Assembly: GCA_905181585.1 (NCBI GenBank)
Contig: CAJIYG010000002.1
Coordinates: 372,001 to 436,000 of the forward strand
Length of the DNA stretch: 64,000 nt
Origin: an uncultured Flavobacteriales bacterium
GTDB lineage: Bacteria > Bacteroidota > Bacteroidia > Flavobacteriales > BACL11
Reading direction: 5' to 3'
Shown piece after piece: positions 44,757-54,291 of this stretch (position 1 is the first letter of the stretch; each line of letters starts with the position of its first letter). The notes below the pieces were generated by a model, which did no database searches, had not been told where the DNA came from, and worked only from the letters and a program-made list of their open reading frames with translations. Position numbers and translations under genes: made by a program.

Positions 44757-45821
44757 ATTATTTTTAAAAGGTCTTCTCTGAGTCCAAGCTTTAGTCTTCA
44801 TTTTTTTTATATATGGATTTAAAAAATAAGCTAAAAACTTATTATTTACTTTTAAGTATACACTGGATTTAAAAGGTACAGCCCCAAAATTACTTTTGAA
44901 TTCATTAGCTGTTCTTCCCAATACAACTACTTTTTTCTTTTGTTTAATGGCATTGCTAATACATTCACACAAAATTTTAGAATAAAGAGAATATTTTTTA
45001 TTTTTATGATAATCAAAGCCAACAAAATATGAATATAACTTTTCTTGAATTGAAATTTCGCTAGAGAAAGCAACTAATTCTCCTTTTAAAAAAAAACCAA
45101 AAATATTAACCTCATTATAAGCTTTAGATAAATCTATAAGAGTACAAATATTAAAAGAAGGTCCAGAAAAACTAGAACGATCAATCACCTGATTAAAAAG
45201 TAGCTGTAATAAATCCTTATTTTGTAAAAGTTCCTCATTATTTAAAACTTTTATTATTACTTCATTACTAGATGTTATAACACTTTTAATTCTTTTTCTA
45301 TATTTAGTCTTTAACGATTTAGTGTAACAATCAAAATCACTCCAATTATTATCAATCGATATTTTCATTTCATCTTCAATAGGAGTTTTAATAAAATTTA
45401 AATCTTGATTTTTAAAATTTAAAGTATCAAATAAAAAATCTGGAATAATTGTAATTAATGGATTATTTAAAACAGAAATTTCTTTTAAGATCTTATCAAA
45501 ACTAAATGTTCCTTTTACAAAAAAAGATGGAACATTCGTAATAAATGAATTCGTTAAATAAAAGAATTTAATAGGATATAATCTTAAAAAAATGTTAAAA
45601 AAAATTGTGAAGAAACTAGTGTAATTATTTGCCTTAGAAATTTTTAAAGTAAAAGAATGACCATAAAACTGATAATTTAAATCTTTAATAAAAATATGCT
45701 CATTATTAAGATTATTATTTTGAAATGACAGAAGAAAATCATAGTCAATAAAAATATTATGAGATGGAATATTTGTATTCCATTCTTTCTTGCTAATTAA
45801 TGAAATATTATTGAAGATCAT
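44751..45821 (-). CDS. GNAT-like acetyltransferase (BioF2/FemAB-type)
   Basis: 356 residues. The C-terminal half has the acyltransferase pattern of the BioF2-like (Acetyltransf_6) group: IFGFFLKGELVAFSSEIS, YSYFVGFDYHKNKKYSLYS, then ECISNAIKQKKKVVVLG. The N-terminal half is less clear and Phe/Asn-rich. Such enzymes acylate amino sugars or envelope amines; the substrate here is unknown. It lies 3 nt downstream of the metallophosphoesterase gene, so the two are probably co-transcribed. Confidence 0.75.
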   Translation of the reverse strand: MIFNNISLISKKEWNTNIPSHNIFIDYDFLLSFQNNNLNNEHIFIKDLNYQFYGHSFTLKISKANNYTSFFTIFFNIFLRLYPIKFFYLTNSFITNVPSFFVKGTFSFDKILKEISVLNNPLITIIPDFLFDTLNFKNQDLNFIKTPIEDEMKISIDNNWSDFDCYTKSLKTKYRKRIKSVITSSNEVIIKVLNNEELLQNKDLLQLLFNQVIDRSSFSGPSFNICTLIDLSKAYNEVNIFGFFLKGELVAFSSEISIQEKLYSYFVGFDYHKNKKYSLYSKILCECISNAIKQKKKVVVLGRTANEFKSNFGAVPFKSSVYLKVNNKFLAYFLNPYIKKMKTKAWTQRRPFKNNL

Positions 45822-45824
45822 TTA

Positions 45825-47069
45825 TTATGAATATAATTCTAAAACTGAAATCTCAGGCATAATCCCTACTCTACCTGCATAACCTAAATGTCCAATTCCT
45901 GTATTTACGTAGATATGCTTTTTAAATTTAGTATAAAGTCCTGACCACTGCTTATATCTAGCTTTTACAGGACTCCATTTTAAATGAGAGGTATCAATAC
46001 CAAATTGCATTCCATGCGTGTGACCAGCTAATTGAAGATCAATATTTTTTTCAAAATTTAAAACCTGAGAAGTCCAATGAGAAGGGTCATGAGAAAGAAG
46101 TATAGTTGGCTGATTCATGTCAATTTCTTTCATAGCAAGTGTTAAATCTCCATCTTTATTAAAATTTCCTGATCCCCAATTCTCTACACCGACAATATTA
46201 AAGGAAGCATCACTAATCTTAATAATTCTACTTTCATTCATAAGTAAATCAAAACCCATTTTCTTGTGAATATTTATCATACTGGTAAAATTATTATTCC
46301 ATTTATCAGAATTTCGTTTCCATCCGACATAATCACAATAATCATGGTTACCTAAAACCGAAAACTTACCATATTTAGCTTTAATTTTACCTAATGTGTT
46401 AATATAAGGAACAGCTTCAGTAAAATAGTTATTGACAAGGTCACCAGTAAAAACAAAAATATCAGGCTTTTGTTCATTAATAATTTCAACAACCTCTTCA
46501 AGCTTTTCAATTGAATTAAAACTACCTAGGTGTAAATCTGAAATTTGAACAATTTTTAAACCATTAATAATACTATTCCAATTTTTTATTTTAATTTTTG
46601 TTTTTTTTACCTTAAAATTATATCTGCCAAATAAAACACCTGATAAAAGAGTTACAAATAGAGTTGAACCAAGAAAAACTGATAGCTTTTGAAGAAAGTC
46701 AAACCTAGAAATTTTAACACCTACAAAAGAACTACCTCGATTACTAAATAAGCTAAATACAAATCTTAAGAAACGTAAAAAATCATCAATTATTAAAGGA
46801 AAGAGCGCTAGTAATTTAGAAAAAAGAATCATAAATATTAAAGTACTTATTATAATATCATTATTAAAGTGAACAGATGGTGTTCTTTTTTCATAATTAA
46901 TAAAGACATAGTAAATAATAAAATAGATTGCAAAAGATAAAAACCAATAAAAAGTGGAAAAAATTCTTTTTGAAAGAATAGATCTATTAAATAAAGACGA
47001 GATTGATGAAAACAAATAGTAATCTAAAAAAAGGAGAAATAGAATAAAAAAAAACAATCTAACTAGCAT
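45825..47069 (-). CDS. Membrane-anchored metallophosphoesterase
   Basis: 414 residues. Four N-terminal membrane segments (about 3-25, 36-55, 70-90 and 125-150) precede a calcineurin-like phosphoesterase domain. Motifs in order are VQISDLHLGSF, FVFTGDLVNN, VLGNHDYCDY, LLSHDPSHW and LAGHTHGMQFG. This YaeI/LpxH-like layout fits a phospholipid or UDP-sugar phosphodiesterase, but the substrate is unknown. A -7 box lies 13 nt before the ATG. Confidence 0.92.
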   Translation of the reverse strand: MLVRLFFFILFLLFLDYYLFSSISSLFNRSILSKRIFSTFYWFLSFAIYFIIYYVFINYEKRTPSVHFNNDIIISTLIFMILFSKLLALFPLIIDDFLRFLRFVFSLFSNRGSSFVGVKISRFDFLQKLSVFLGSTLFVTLLSGVLFGRYNFKVKKTKIKIKNWNSIINGLKIVQISDLHLGSFNSIEKLEEVVEIINEQKPDIFVFTGDLVNNYFTEAVPYINTLGKIKAKYGKFSVLGNHDYCDYVGWKRNSDKWNNNFTSMINIHKKMGFDLLMNESRIIKISDASFNIVGVENWGSGNFNKDGDLTLAMKEIDMNQPTILLSHDPSHWTSQVLNFEKNIDLQLAGHTHGMQFGIDTSHLKWSPVKARYKQWSGLYTKFKKHIYVNTGIGHLGYAGRVGIMPEISVLELYS

Positions 47070-47082
47070 AAAAAAATTTTTG

Positions 47083-47090
47083 CAAATTTA
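47083..47090 (-). promoter_or_regulatory. Putative -7 box of the metallophosphoesterase gene
   Basis: TAAATTTG on the minus strand, 13 nt before the ATG at 47069. Confidence 0.45.
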
Positions 47091-47149
47091 AAGAGAAAAT
47101 TAAAATGAATAGAATTAAAACTAAATGTTTTATATAAAAAATATAATTT

Positions 47150-47860
47150 TTAGTATTTCTTTTTAACAGTTGATTTTTTCATCGTTCCATTCAAAACTAC
47201 TAAGAGTTGAATAATTTTATAGAAAATAAAATCGTAAATCTTTAAAAAAAATGGAAAATCAGTTCTTCTAACATCAAGTAAAAGCGCAATTCTTTTTTCT
47301 GAAGTTTCATTTTTAACTTCATGAATATAAGTATCATCGAATAAAACCCCTTTGCCCTCTGTCCAACTATAAGGCTTGTTATCAACAAATATTTGACATA
47401 CTCCAGACTTTGGCACACTTAATGCAAGTTGATATCTTAAAATACCCTTATATGGCCCATTATGAGCAGGTATATGCTTGCCAGCATCCAGTATAGAAAA
47501 ATAGACTCCGGAAACATTTTTTAAAGATTTTATAATCTCAACGGTTTTTGGACATTGCTTGACATTAGTTGAATGCCAAAAACCATACGTTTTGACATTG
47601 AACATACTCCAGGCAATTCCATCGTTATCTGAAATAAATTCTTGTCCTTTATCAACCTCATGAAATTTTGGTAGTGTATCTGCTTTACTTATAATAGACT
47701 CTATTTCTTCTTTGATAACTTTCCAGTTGTCCTCCAAAATAGAATGATCTTTAAAATAAGTATCCATGTTTAGATAAGGGGAATTACTCATTAGTCTATT
47801 ATACATAGCTAAATTCCAGTCCCTGAACTTCATAAAGAAAATACTTCTGTTGTTTTGCAT
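47150..47860 (-). CDS. Aspartyl/asparaginyl beta-hydroxylase-like (LpxO-type) dioxygenase
   Basis: 236 residues from the ATG at 47860; a TTG seven codons upstream is less likely. The Fe(II)/2-oxoglutarate fold motifs are visible: HIPAHNGPYKGILRYQLAL, CQIFVDNKPYSWTEGKG, FDDTYIHEVKNETSEKR and ALLLDVRR. The first His and the one in YIHEV are candidate iron ligands. Relatives hydroxylate lipid A acyl chains (LpxO) or Asp/Asn residues. The target here is unknown, though lipid A is plausible given the local lpx genes. Confidence 0.85.
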   Translation of the reverse strand: MQNNRSIFFMKFRDWNLAMYNRLMSNSPYLNMDTYFKDHSILEDNWKVIKEEIESIISKADTLPKFHEVDKGQEFISDNDGIAWSMFNVKTYGFWHSTNVKQCPKTVEIIKSLKNVSGVYFSILDAGKHIPAHNGPYKGILRYQLALSVPKSGVCQIFVDNKPYSWTEGKGVLFDDTYIHEVKNETSEKRIALLLDVRRTDFPFFLKIYDFIFYKIIQLLVVLNGTMKKSTVKKKY

Positions 47861-47942
47861 TCGATTAAAAGATTTAAACAAAAATAAATATAAAAATACA
47901 AATTACTATGTAATGCATACAAAGTATTTAGAATAGTTCTAA

Positions 47943-48173
47943 TTAAGCTTTAAAAGCTCTATTAGGTTTTAATTTCTTTTTTATAACATCAAGATTTGAA
48001 AAATCAATAGTAATAAAACTATAATAATTATTTTCTGACTCAAAGTCTATACCAGAATTATGAAAACTTATAGATTCATTTTTAGAAAAATCAGAAAGAT
48101 GAACGAGGTGGTGTTCTGCAATTTTCTTAGAGTCAGGACCAAAAAAATCCCAAAGTAGTTTAACTCTTTGCAT
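47943..48173 (-). CDS. Small conserved protein of unknown function (76 residues)
   Basis: Starts MQRVKLLWDFFGPDSKKIAEH and contains a His-rich segment (EHHLVHLSDF) near residues 20-30. No signal peptide or membrane segment. I recognise it as resembling a short conserved Bacteroidota protein without a role. It begins 5 nt after the stop of the next small gene (48179-48406), with which it is probably co-transcribed. Confidence 0.7.
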   Translation of the reverse strand: MQRVKLLWDFFGPDSKKIAEHHLVHLSDFSKNESISFHNSGIDFESENNYYSFITIDFSNLDVIKKKLKPNRAFKA

Positions 48174-48178
48174 AAGTT

Positions 48179-48406
48179 TTAAACAACCTTTTTCCCTTTA
48201 TTATCACCATCCATCCAGTAGTTATCCTTAACCTCACCTAAATATTTAACAATCTTATTGCTAAATTGAGTTTCCGCAAGTTTAATTTGATCAAAGGTTT
48301 CACGCATTATTCTAGTTGCTTTTGACGAGCCTTTAACACGGAGCTCTAAGTAAAAACCGTTTTTAAGTCCTTTTGCTCTTGTTGTTGGTCTACCTCTATT
48401 ACTCAT
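48179..48406 (-). CDS. Small basic conserved protein of unknown function (75 residues)
   Basis: Starts MSNRGRPTTRAKGLKNGFYLE; rich in Arg and Lys at the front (RGRP, RAKG, RVKGSSKATRIMR), which suggests nucleic acid binding but proves nothing. The tail is charged (DGDNKGKKVV). I do not recognise a family with a known function. First gene of the two-gene unit. Its upstream region contains TTATATTA but no full TAnnTTTG box. Confidence 0.7.
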   Translation of the reverse strand: MSNRGRPTTRAKGLKNGFYLELRVKGSSKATRIMRETFDQIKLAETQFSNKIVKYLGEVKDNYWMDGDNKGKKVV

Positions 48407-48519
48407 TATTATTTATGTTGGTTAATATAATATTTACTTAGAAAGTAACGAAAATTTAAAATTTTTATTGTCAAAACTAAATTTAGTTTCAAATTTCAAT
48501 TTTCGCAAATATATAATAA

Positions 48520-49600
48520 TTATTTAAACAAAAACTCTTTAATTAACAGATGAAAATGATGTACTCCTTGCTCCATAGATGGAGAAAATCTTCCATTTTT
48601 ATAATATCGAGATTTTACTCCCTTCTGAACTCTCTGCACAATCTCCTCATCTTCTAATTCAACTTTATTAATATCTGCACCAGCGCCAATATTCATCTTA
48701 TCTTGCTTCCAAACATATGATAAAAACTCAACTTTAGTTTTTGTTGGAGAAATAGGTTTAACTATATTTATGGACAAACCCCAAGGGTAAAAGTTAAACA
48801 TCATATTTGGAAATAACCAGAAATAATATGCTGCTATATTTTTACCAAAATCTATTGAGGTTTCTGGAATATCAAAACAATCCTCGCCATTTTTACCAAT
48901 TCCTATTTGTAGATTAGAATATTTAAATAATTCAACATCATAATTATTAAAATCTAGAGCTTCATTTAGATCGTTATGAATAAAAGGTATATGAAAACCT
49001 TCAAGATAATTATCACAATATAAAGCCCAATTAGCATCTATAGAATATTCTTTAGATAAATCTTTCCTAAAATTAAAATCTTCAACTGGCAACCATGAAA
49101 TTCTTTTAGACATATCTTGGATAACTAAATTAAATGGAATTATTGGGTCTATACTAACAAAAATAAATTTATTCCATTTAGATAAGATCAATAGAAGAAA
49201 GATTATCAACATCAGATGGAAAATTTAACATTCCTTCAGTCTTTGGCATAAAACTAAACTTACCGCAGGTATTAAATTGTTTTCCATGATATCCACAAAC
49301 AATTTTATTTTTAATAATAGTTGGAACCTCTAATAATATATTACCTCTATGTGTACATACATTTGAAAAACAACTAAATTTATTGTTGTTTACGATTAAA
49401 AATAATGGTTCATCAATAAAATCATCAAGTAAAAAAAATGGTTTAGCAAAATTATTTTCTTTAAAACTACAGCTAGAGTCAATGAACTGCCATGTTTTTT
49501 CAAAGATTTTCAATTTAACATTTTCAAAATTTTCATTTGAATAATAGAAAGTTCCTGGTAAAGTATTAGATTTTTCTATTTTAGTATTTACATTTTGCAT
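48520..49600 (-). CDS. Rieske-type aromatic-ring/choline-like oxygenase, broken by a frameshift
   Basis: About 359 residues after removing one base. The N-terminal piece has the Rieske [2Fe-2S] ligands C82-x-H84 (NVCTHRGNIL) and C102-x2-H105 (CGYHGKQF). It ends at a premature TAA after LSSIDLI. The second piece continues KWNKFIFVSIDP and contains the iron site of the catalytic domain, DNYLEGFHIPFIH, then FWLFPNMMFNFYPWG. The extra base is at about 49180. The layout matches alpha subunits of ring-hydroxylating and carnitine/choline oxygenases; substrate unknown. No reductase or ferredoxin gene is beside it. The NUDIX gene precedes it by 13 nt. Confidence 0.88.
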
Positions 49601-49613
49601 ATTGTAAATATAA

Positions 49614-50083
49614 CTAAGATTTCAAAACATCAGAAATTGTTTTAAAACTATTATTAAGATAAAAATCAATATTATCTATCTTAATCCATTTAACTTTAGA
49701 AATTCCCTCAGATAATTGAGGAATAAGTTTTTCATTTTTATCTGAAAACATTTTAAACCATGATGTTTTCTTCAAAAATTGTATGTTATCTTGCTCATAA
49801 GTATGATATGTATCAATAATTTTTTCTTTCAAAATTAAATTAGTTATACCACACTCTTCTTCAACTTCTCTAAGGGCACATGACTCAATTGTTTCATCTT
49901 TTTCTTGTTTTCCCTTAGGTAAATCCCATTTATCATTTCTAAAAATCATTAATACTTCATTATTAGAATTATACACACCCCTCCTCCTGCATGAATAAGC
50001 CTAAATTTTGAACAAAAGACATTCCAATTATCGGCTATAACTTTTGGTTGATTGTTGATAAAAACTTTATATTTTTGTGCCAT
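49614..50083 (-). CDS. NUDIX hydrolase, broken by a frameshift
   Basis: About 156 residues when repaired. The start (MAQKYKVFINNQPKV, ATG at 50083) and the stretch RLIHAGGGV are in one frame. The rest (YNSNNEVLMIFRNDKWDLPKG, then the NUDIX box EKDETIESCALREVEEECGI) is in another. The break is in a GTGTGT run at 49974-49978; one lost base or two gained bases would explain it. The NUDIX box G-x5-E-x7-REVxEExG is complete. Substrate is unknown. The gene is divergent from pyrE, and its ATG shares the bases CATG with the pyrE ATG. Confidence 0.85.
50070..50077 (+). promoter_or_regulatory. Putative -7 box of pyrE (leaderless)
   Basis: TATTTTTG, then TGCC, then the pyrE ATG. The box lies inside the NUDIX coding region. 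Confidence 0.5.
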
Positions 50084-50723
50084 GAATAATGATAATGATG
50101 TTGCAAAACAAATTGCTAAATATTTATTGCAAATTAACGCAATAATTTTACAACCTAATAATCCCTTTACTTGGGCATCTGGATGGAAATCTCCTATATA
50201 TTGCGATAATCGAAAGATATTATCATTTCCAAACATACGAACTCACATAAGGCAAAATATTGCTGAAATTATTAAGAAAAAATATCCAAATGCAAATCTT
50301 ATTGCTGGAGTGGCAACTGGAGGTATTGCTCATGGATGCCTTGTTGCCGAAGAACTTGGACTTCCATTTATTTATGTAAGAGCTTCAGCAAAACAACACG
50401 GAAAACAAAATTTAATTGAGGGTTATTACAATGACAGTCAATCAGTAGTAGTAATTGAAGATCTTATAAGTAGTGGGAAAAGTAGTCTTACTGCAGTAAA
50501 AGCTTTAGAGGTTGCTGGATTAGAAGTTAAAGGATTAATATCAATTTTTAATTATAATTTTGAACAAGCAGATAATAATTTTTCAGATGCAGAATGTGAA
50601 AAAACATCATTATGTGATTATAATATTTTAATAAATGAGGCTCTAAAAGAAAAATACGTTGAGAAAAAGGATCTTGAAATTTTAAAAGAATGGAGAAAAA
50701 ATCCATCTAAGTGGAGTAATTGA
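50082..50723 (+). CDS. pyrE: Orotate phosphoribosyltransferase
   Basis: 213 residues from the ATG at 50082. An in-frame ATG at 50052 lies before the predicted promoter box and encodes an LIKTLYFCA prefix foreign to the family. PyrE makes OMP from orotate and PRPP. Hallmarks: NPFTWASGWKSPIYCDNR, VATGGIAHG, YVRASAKQHGKQNLIEG and the PRPP loop VVVIEDLISSGKSSL. Length is normal. It begins the pyrE - SRPBCC stretch and is divergent from NUDIX. Confidence 0.96.
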   Translation: MNNDNDVAKQIAKYLLQINAIILQPNNPFTWASGWKSPIYCDNRKILSFPNIRTHIRQNIAEIIKKKYPNANLIAGVATGGIAHGCLVAEELGLPFIYVRASAKQHGKQNLIEGYYNDSQSVVVIEDLISSGKSSLTAVKALEVAGLEVKGLISIFNYNFEQADNNFSDAECEKTSLCDYNILINEALKEKYVEKKDLEILKEWRKNPSKWSN

Positions 50724-50734
50724 TTAAATTTTAC

Positions 50735-50742
50735 TAATTTTG
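50735..50742 (+). promoter_or_regulatory. Putative -7 box of the SRPBCC gene
   Basis: TAATTTTG fits TAnnTTTG, 32 nt before the ATG at 50775. Confidence 0.4.
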
Positions 50743-50774
50743 TATAACTATTTATTTAAATAATTATATATTTA

Positions 50775-51161
50775 ATGAAATTTAAAAGTCCCATTGTTAA
50801 ATCAAAATTAAGTTGTGAAGAAATTTTTAATAAAATCTCTAACCTTAACAACCTTAAAGAAATACTTCCAAAAGAAATTAGTGAATACAATTCCACTTCT
50901 GATAAATGTTCTTTTAAAATTGAAAACCTACCAAAAATTAATCTTAAAATAAAAGAAAAAATTAACTTTAAGAAAATATCATTAATTGCAATAGATTCTC
51001 AAGTACCTTTTTATATGAACTGTCATTTTAAAGAAATTGATAGCGTCACAAATGTTTTTTTAGAAATTGATGCAGAAGTTAACTTTATGATGAAAATGGT
51101 TGTAGAGAAACCATTATTAAACTTACTTGAGGTTTTATCTTCAAAAATAAAGGATCTCTAG
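50775..51161 (+). CDS. SRPBCC/START-like small protein
   Basis: 128 residues. The helix-grip pattern is suggested by KSKLSCEEIFNKISNLNNL near the start (a Bet v 1-like first helix), alternating strands through the middle, and a long C-terminal helix (MKMVVEKPLLNLLEVLSSKI). Orthologues of about this size sit beside pyrE and birA in other Flavobacteriia; the ligand is unknown. The end overlaps convergent birA by 4 nt. Confidence 0.7.
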   Translation: MKFKSPIVKSKLSCEEIFNKISNLNNLKEILPKEISEYNSTSDKCSFKIENLPKINLKIKEKINFKKISLIAIDSQVPFYMNCHFKEIDSVTNVFLEIDAEVNFMMKMVVEKPLLNLLEVLSSKIKDL

Positions 51162-51877
51162 AAAATCATCTTTACCTCTCCATTTTTAAAACTTAAAAAT
51201 TCATCACCTCTTTTTATTATTATTTCACCTGAAGAATTAAAGTTCATTATCTCTCCTTTAAATTCTTTTAAATTATTGAGAAAATTTGTTTGTTGTTTAA
51301 ATTTATAAATTTTTAGCATATAACTATTCTTGAGATCATTAAACTGAAAATAATTAATTAAATAATTTTCAAAATTATTCATAAGCTCTAATATTAACGC
51401 ATTTCTGTTAAATTCTTTGTTTAGTTCATTTGAAAAAGATGTTGCTTGTGGCGAAAAATTTTTAAATTCTTTTTGATTAATGTTAATTCCAACTCCTATT
51501 ATTGATTTAAAATTAGATTCAATATTTTGAACTAAAACACCTGCTATTTTTTTATTATTAATCATCAAATCATTAGGCCACTTAATTTTTAATCCAGTTT
51601 TAAAGTATTTAGATAAAAAATCATAAATAGCTAATGATATAAGCATATTGAATTTAAACAAATCGTAATTATTAGTTGTATGAACATATAGAAAACTAAT
51701 TAAGATATTCATGTTTTTTTCACTTTCCCAAATATTACTACGCTGTCCTCTACCCTTTTCTTGGTAATTGGTAGAAACTAAAATATTTTCATTTATTGAC
51801 TTATCTTTTATTAACTTTCTTAAATATAAGTTAGTAGATGAAACGTCATCTAATTGAATATGATTTTTAACAAACAA
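51158..51877 (-). CDS. birA: Biotin--[acetyl-CoA-carboxylase] ligase
   Basis: 239 residues. BirA activates biotin with ATP and attaches it to carboxyl-carrier proteins. Hallmarks: LDDVSSTNLYL, NYQEKGRGQRSNIW (the biotinyl-AMP loop), LKIKWPNDLMINNKKIAGVLV and IIGVGININQ. There is no N-terminal DNA-binding domain, so it is a ligase only. The start is TTG; no ATG occurs before residue 57, so the start is well supported. Confidence 0.93.
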   Translation of the reverse strand: MFVKNHIQLDDVSSTNLYLRKLIKDKSINENILVSTNYQEKGRGQRSNIWESEKNMNILISFLYVHTTNNYDLFKFNMLISLAIYDFLSKYFKTGLKIKWPNDLMINNKKIAGVLVQNIESNFKSIIGVGININQKEFKNFSPQATSFSNELNKEFNRNALILELMNNFENYLINYFQFNDLKNSYMLKIYKFKQQTNFLNNLKEFKGEIMNFNSSGEIIIKRGDEFLSFKNGEVKMIF

Positions 51878-51916
51878 AAGCTTAGTTAATTTAAATTATT
51901 ATTAGATTAAAAAGTG

Positions 51917-51924
51917 TAATTTTG
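51917..51924 (+). promoter_or_regulatory. Putative -7 box of the rsfS-ftsH operon
   Basis: TAATTTTG fits TAnnTTTG, 23 nt before the rsfS ATG at 51948. Confidence 0.5.
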
Positions 51925-51947
51925 CACTTGTAAATTTAACAATATAA

Positions 51948-52310
51948 ATGATTAAAAAAACCAATAACAATTCAACACTTCTTAAGTCAATAATTCAAAG
52001 TATTGAAGATATTAAAGGTCAAGAAATAATATCTCTTGATTTTAAGAAATTAGAAAATAGAATGTGTAGCCATTTCATTGTTTGTTCTGGAACATCAAAC
52101 ACACATGTAAAAGCTATAAGTGACACTATAAAAAAAAATATATCTAAGGATTTAAAAGTTAAACCTTGGAAAACTGAAGGGGAGTTTGCAGCAGAATGGG
52201 TTTTAATTGATTACTCAGAAATAATAGTACATATTTTTCAAAAACAAACAAGAGATTTTTATAAACTTGAAGAGCTGTGGGCAGATGCAAAATCAAAAAA
52301 ATATAATTAA
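51948..52310 (+). CDS. rsfS: Ribosome silencing factor
   Basis: 120 residues, Iojap/RsfS fold. Typical stretches: SIIQSIEDIKGQEIISLDF, HFIVCSGTSNTHVKAISD, GEFAAEWVLIDYSEIIVHIFQ and FYKLEELWADA. RsfS binds ribosomal protein L14 and blocks subunit joining when nutrients run out. ftsH follows after 3 nt; this rsfS-ftsH order is common in Bacteroidota. Confidence 0.95.
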   Translation: MIKKTNNNSTLLKSIIQSIEDIKGQEIISLDFKKLENRMCSHFIVCSGTSNTHVKAISDTIKKNISKDLKVKPWKTEGEFAAEWVLIDYSEIIVHIFQKQTRDFYKLEELWADAKSKKYN

Positions 52311-52313
52311 AAG

Positions 52314-54281
52314 ATGAACAAAAATAAAAAAAACAGTAAATCAATAATTAATCCTAAAAACTTTAAATTTAAAATATACTGGGTTTATATAATAATCTTT
52401 TTATTTTTTGTTGGAATTCAAATGATTGGTACAGAAAAAGCAAGACCAACTAATTGGAAAGACTTCAATAATAAAATGTTACAAGAAGGGAAAGTTGATA
52501 GATTAACAATTGTAAATAAAGAAAAAGTATTTATATACATAAAAAAAGAATTTCTTTCTGAAGAACAGTTTAAAAATGTTAGTAAAACACCAATTGGAAA
52601 CTCTCAAAATTTAGGCCCACATTATTACTTTGAAATTGGATCAGTAGAATCATTTAATCTTGATTTAAAAGAAGCTCAAAAAGATTTTGAGTACGATGAA
52701 TCACTCACTCCTTCTTATGAGACAAGAAAAGATGTGTTAGGTGATATTTTAGGATGGATTATTCCTCTAGTATTTTTTGTAGGAATTTGGTTTTTTATTA
52801 TGAAAAGAATGAGTGGTGGTGCTGGTGGTGGTGGGAGCCAAATTTTTAATATTGGAAAAACTAAAGGGAAATTAGTAGATAAAGCCGATATCAAGGTTAC
52901 TTTTAAAGATGTTGCTGGATTAGAAGGAGCCAAAGAAGAAATAAGTGAAATTGTTGATTTCCTTAAAAAACCTGAAAAATACACCAAATTAGGAGGTAAA
53001 ATCCCAAGGGGTGCTATGCTAATAGGACCACCCGGAACAGGTAAAACTCTTTTAGCTAAAGCTGTTGCAGGCGAAGCTAAGGTCCCTTTCTTTTCTCTTT
53101 CTGGATCAGATTTTGTTGAAATGTTTGTAGGAGTTGGAGCCTCTAGAGTTAGAGATCTTTTTAAACAAGCCAAAGAAAAATCTCCATCTATTATATTTAT
53201 TGATGAGATTGATGCAATTGGAAGAGCTCGTGGAAAAAATGCGATGACTGGCTCAAATGATGAGCGTGAAAACACACTAAATCAATTATTAACAGAGATG
53301 GATGGTTTTGGCACAAACTCTGGCGTTATAGTAATGGCAGCAACTAATAGAGCAGATATTCTTGATAAAGCACTAACTAGAGCTGGAAGATTTGATAGAC
53401 AAATTTATGTTGACTTACCAGATGTTACAGAAAGAAAAGAGATTTTCGAAGTTCATTTAAAACCAATAAAAATCGGAAAAGATATTGATATAAATTTTCT
53501 AGCCCGACAAACTCCAGGTTTTTCTGGAGCAGACATTGCAAATGTTTGTAATGAATCAGCTTTGATTGCTGCCAGAACATCTAAAAAAAGTGTTGGCAAA
53601 CAAGATTTTCTTGATGCAGTTGATAGAATAATAGGAGGTTTAGAAAAAAAATCTAAAATCATTTCTCCAAATGAGAAAAAAACTATTGCATTTCATGAGG
53701 CAGGTCATGCTGCAATTAGTTGGGTTTTAGAGCATGCAGCGCCACTTATTAAAGTAACTATTGTACCAAGAGGAAAATCCTTAGGAGCTGCATGGTATTT
53801 ACCTGAAGAAAGACAATTAACTACAACCGAGCAAATGCTTGACGAAATGTGTTCAGCCTTGGGAGGAAGAGCTGCTGAAAAAATATTTTTCAATAAAATA
53901 TCAACTGGCGCATTATCAGATCTTGAAAAAGTAACTAAGCAAGCTTTTGCAATGGTTAGTATATATGGTTTAAGTGAAAAAGTTGGAAATATTTCTTATT
54001 ACGATTCATCTGGTCAGAATAGTGGCTTCACAAAACCTTACTCTGAAGAGAGAGCAAAATTAATAGACGAAGAAGTATCATCTTTAATTGAGACTCAATA
54101 TAATAGAGCTATTAAAGTACTTGAAGACAATAAGGAGAAGGTAATGAATTTAGCAGATGCTTTACTAAAAAAGGAAGTCATTTTCAAAAAAGATTTAGAG
54201 GATATATTTGGACTTAGAAAATGGAAATCATATTCAGAAGAGCAACTTGAAGAAATAGATCAGAAAAAAACCAAAAAGTAA
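52314..54281 (+). CDS. ftsH: ATP-dependent zinc metalloprotease FtsH
   Basis: 655 residues. Two membrane segments (about 20-38 and 143-162) flank a periplasmic domain; a Gly-rich linker ([10 protein letters not shown]) follows. The AAA+ module has Walker A GPPGTGKT (about 239-246), Walker [12 protein letters not shown] and the second region of homology with [19 protein letters not shown]. The zinc peptidase site is HEAGH (about 461-465). It degrades membrane and short-lived cytoplasmic proteins as a hexamer. Four genes follow in the same direction with short gaps. Confidence 0.97.
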   Translation: MNKNKKNSKSIINPKNFKFKIYWVYIIIFLFFVGIQMIGTEKARPTNWKDFNNKMLQEGKVDRLTIVNKEKVFIYIKKEFLSEEQFKNVSKTPIGNSQNLGPHYYFEIGSVESFNLDLKEAQKDFEYDESLTPSYETRKDVLGDILGWIIPLVFFVGIWFFIMKRMSGGAGGGGSQIFNIGKTKGKLVDKADIKVTFKDVAGLEGAKEEISEIVDFLKKPEKYTKLGGKIPRGAMLIGPPGTGKTLLAKAVAGEAKVPFFSLSGSDFVEMFVGVGASRVRDLFKQAKEKSPSIIFIDEIDAIGRARGKNAMTGSNDERENTLNQLLTEMDGFGTNSGVIVMAATNRADILDKALTRAGRFDRQIYVDLPDVTERKEIFEVHLKPIKIGKDIDINFLARQTPGFSGADIANVCNESALIAARTSKKSVGKQDFLDAVDRIIGGLEKKSKIISPNEKKTIAFHEAGHAAISWVLEHAAPLIKVTIVPRGKSLGAAWYLPEERQLTTTEQMLDEMCSALGGRAAEKIFFNKISTGALSDLEKVTKQAFAMVSIYGLSEKVGNISYYDSSGQNSGFTKPYSEERAKLIDEEVSSLIETQYNRAIKVLEDNKEKVMNLADALLKKEVIFKKDLEDIFGLRKWKSYSEEQLEEIDQKKTKK

Positions 54282-54291
54282 ATATTTAAAA

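Noticed and set aside
49949-50236. Minus-strand frame extending into pyrE
   Set aside because: Only its end (from 50083) is real, as the N-terminus of NUDIX; the rest is antisense to pyrE.
52715-53275. 186-codon minus-strand frame inside ftsH
   Set aside because: Shadow of the AAA+ coding sequence; Pro/Ser-rich product unlike any protein.
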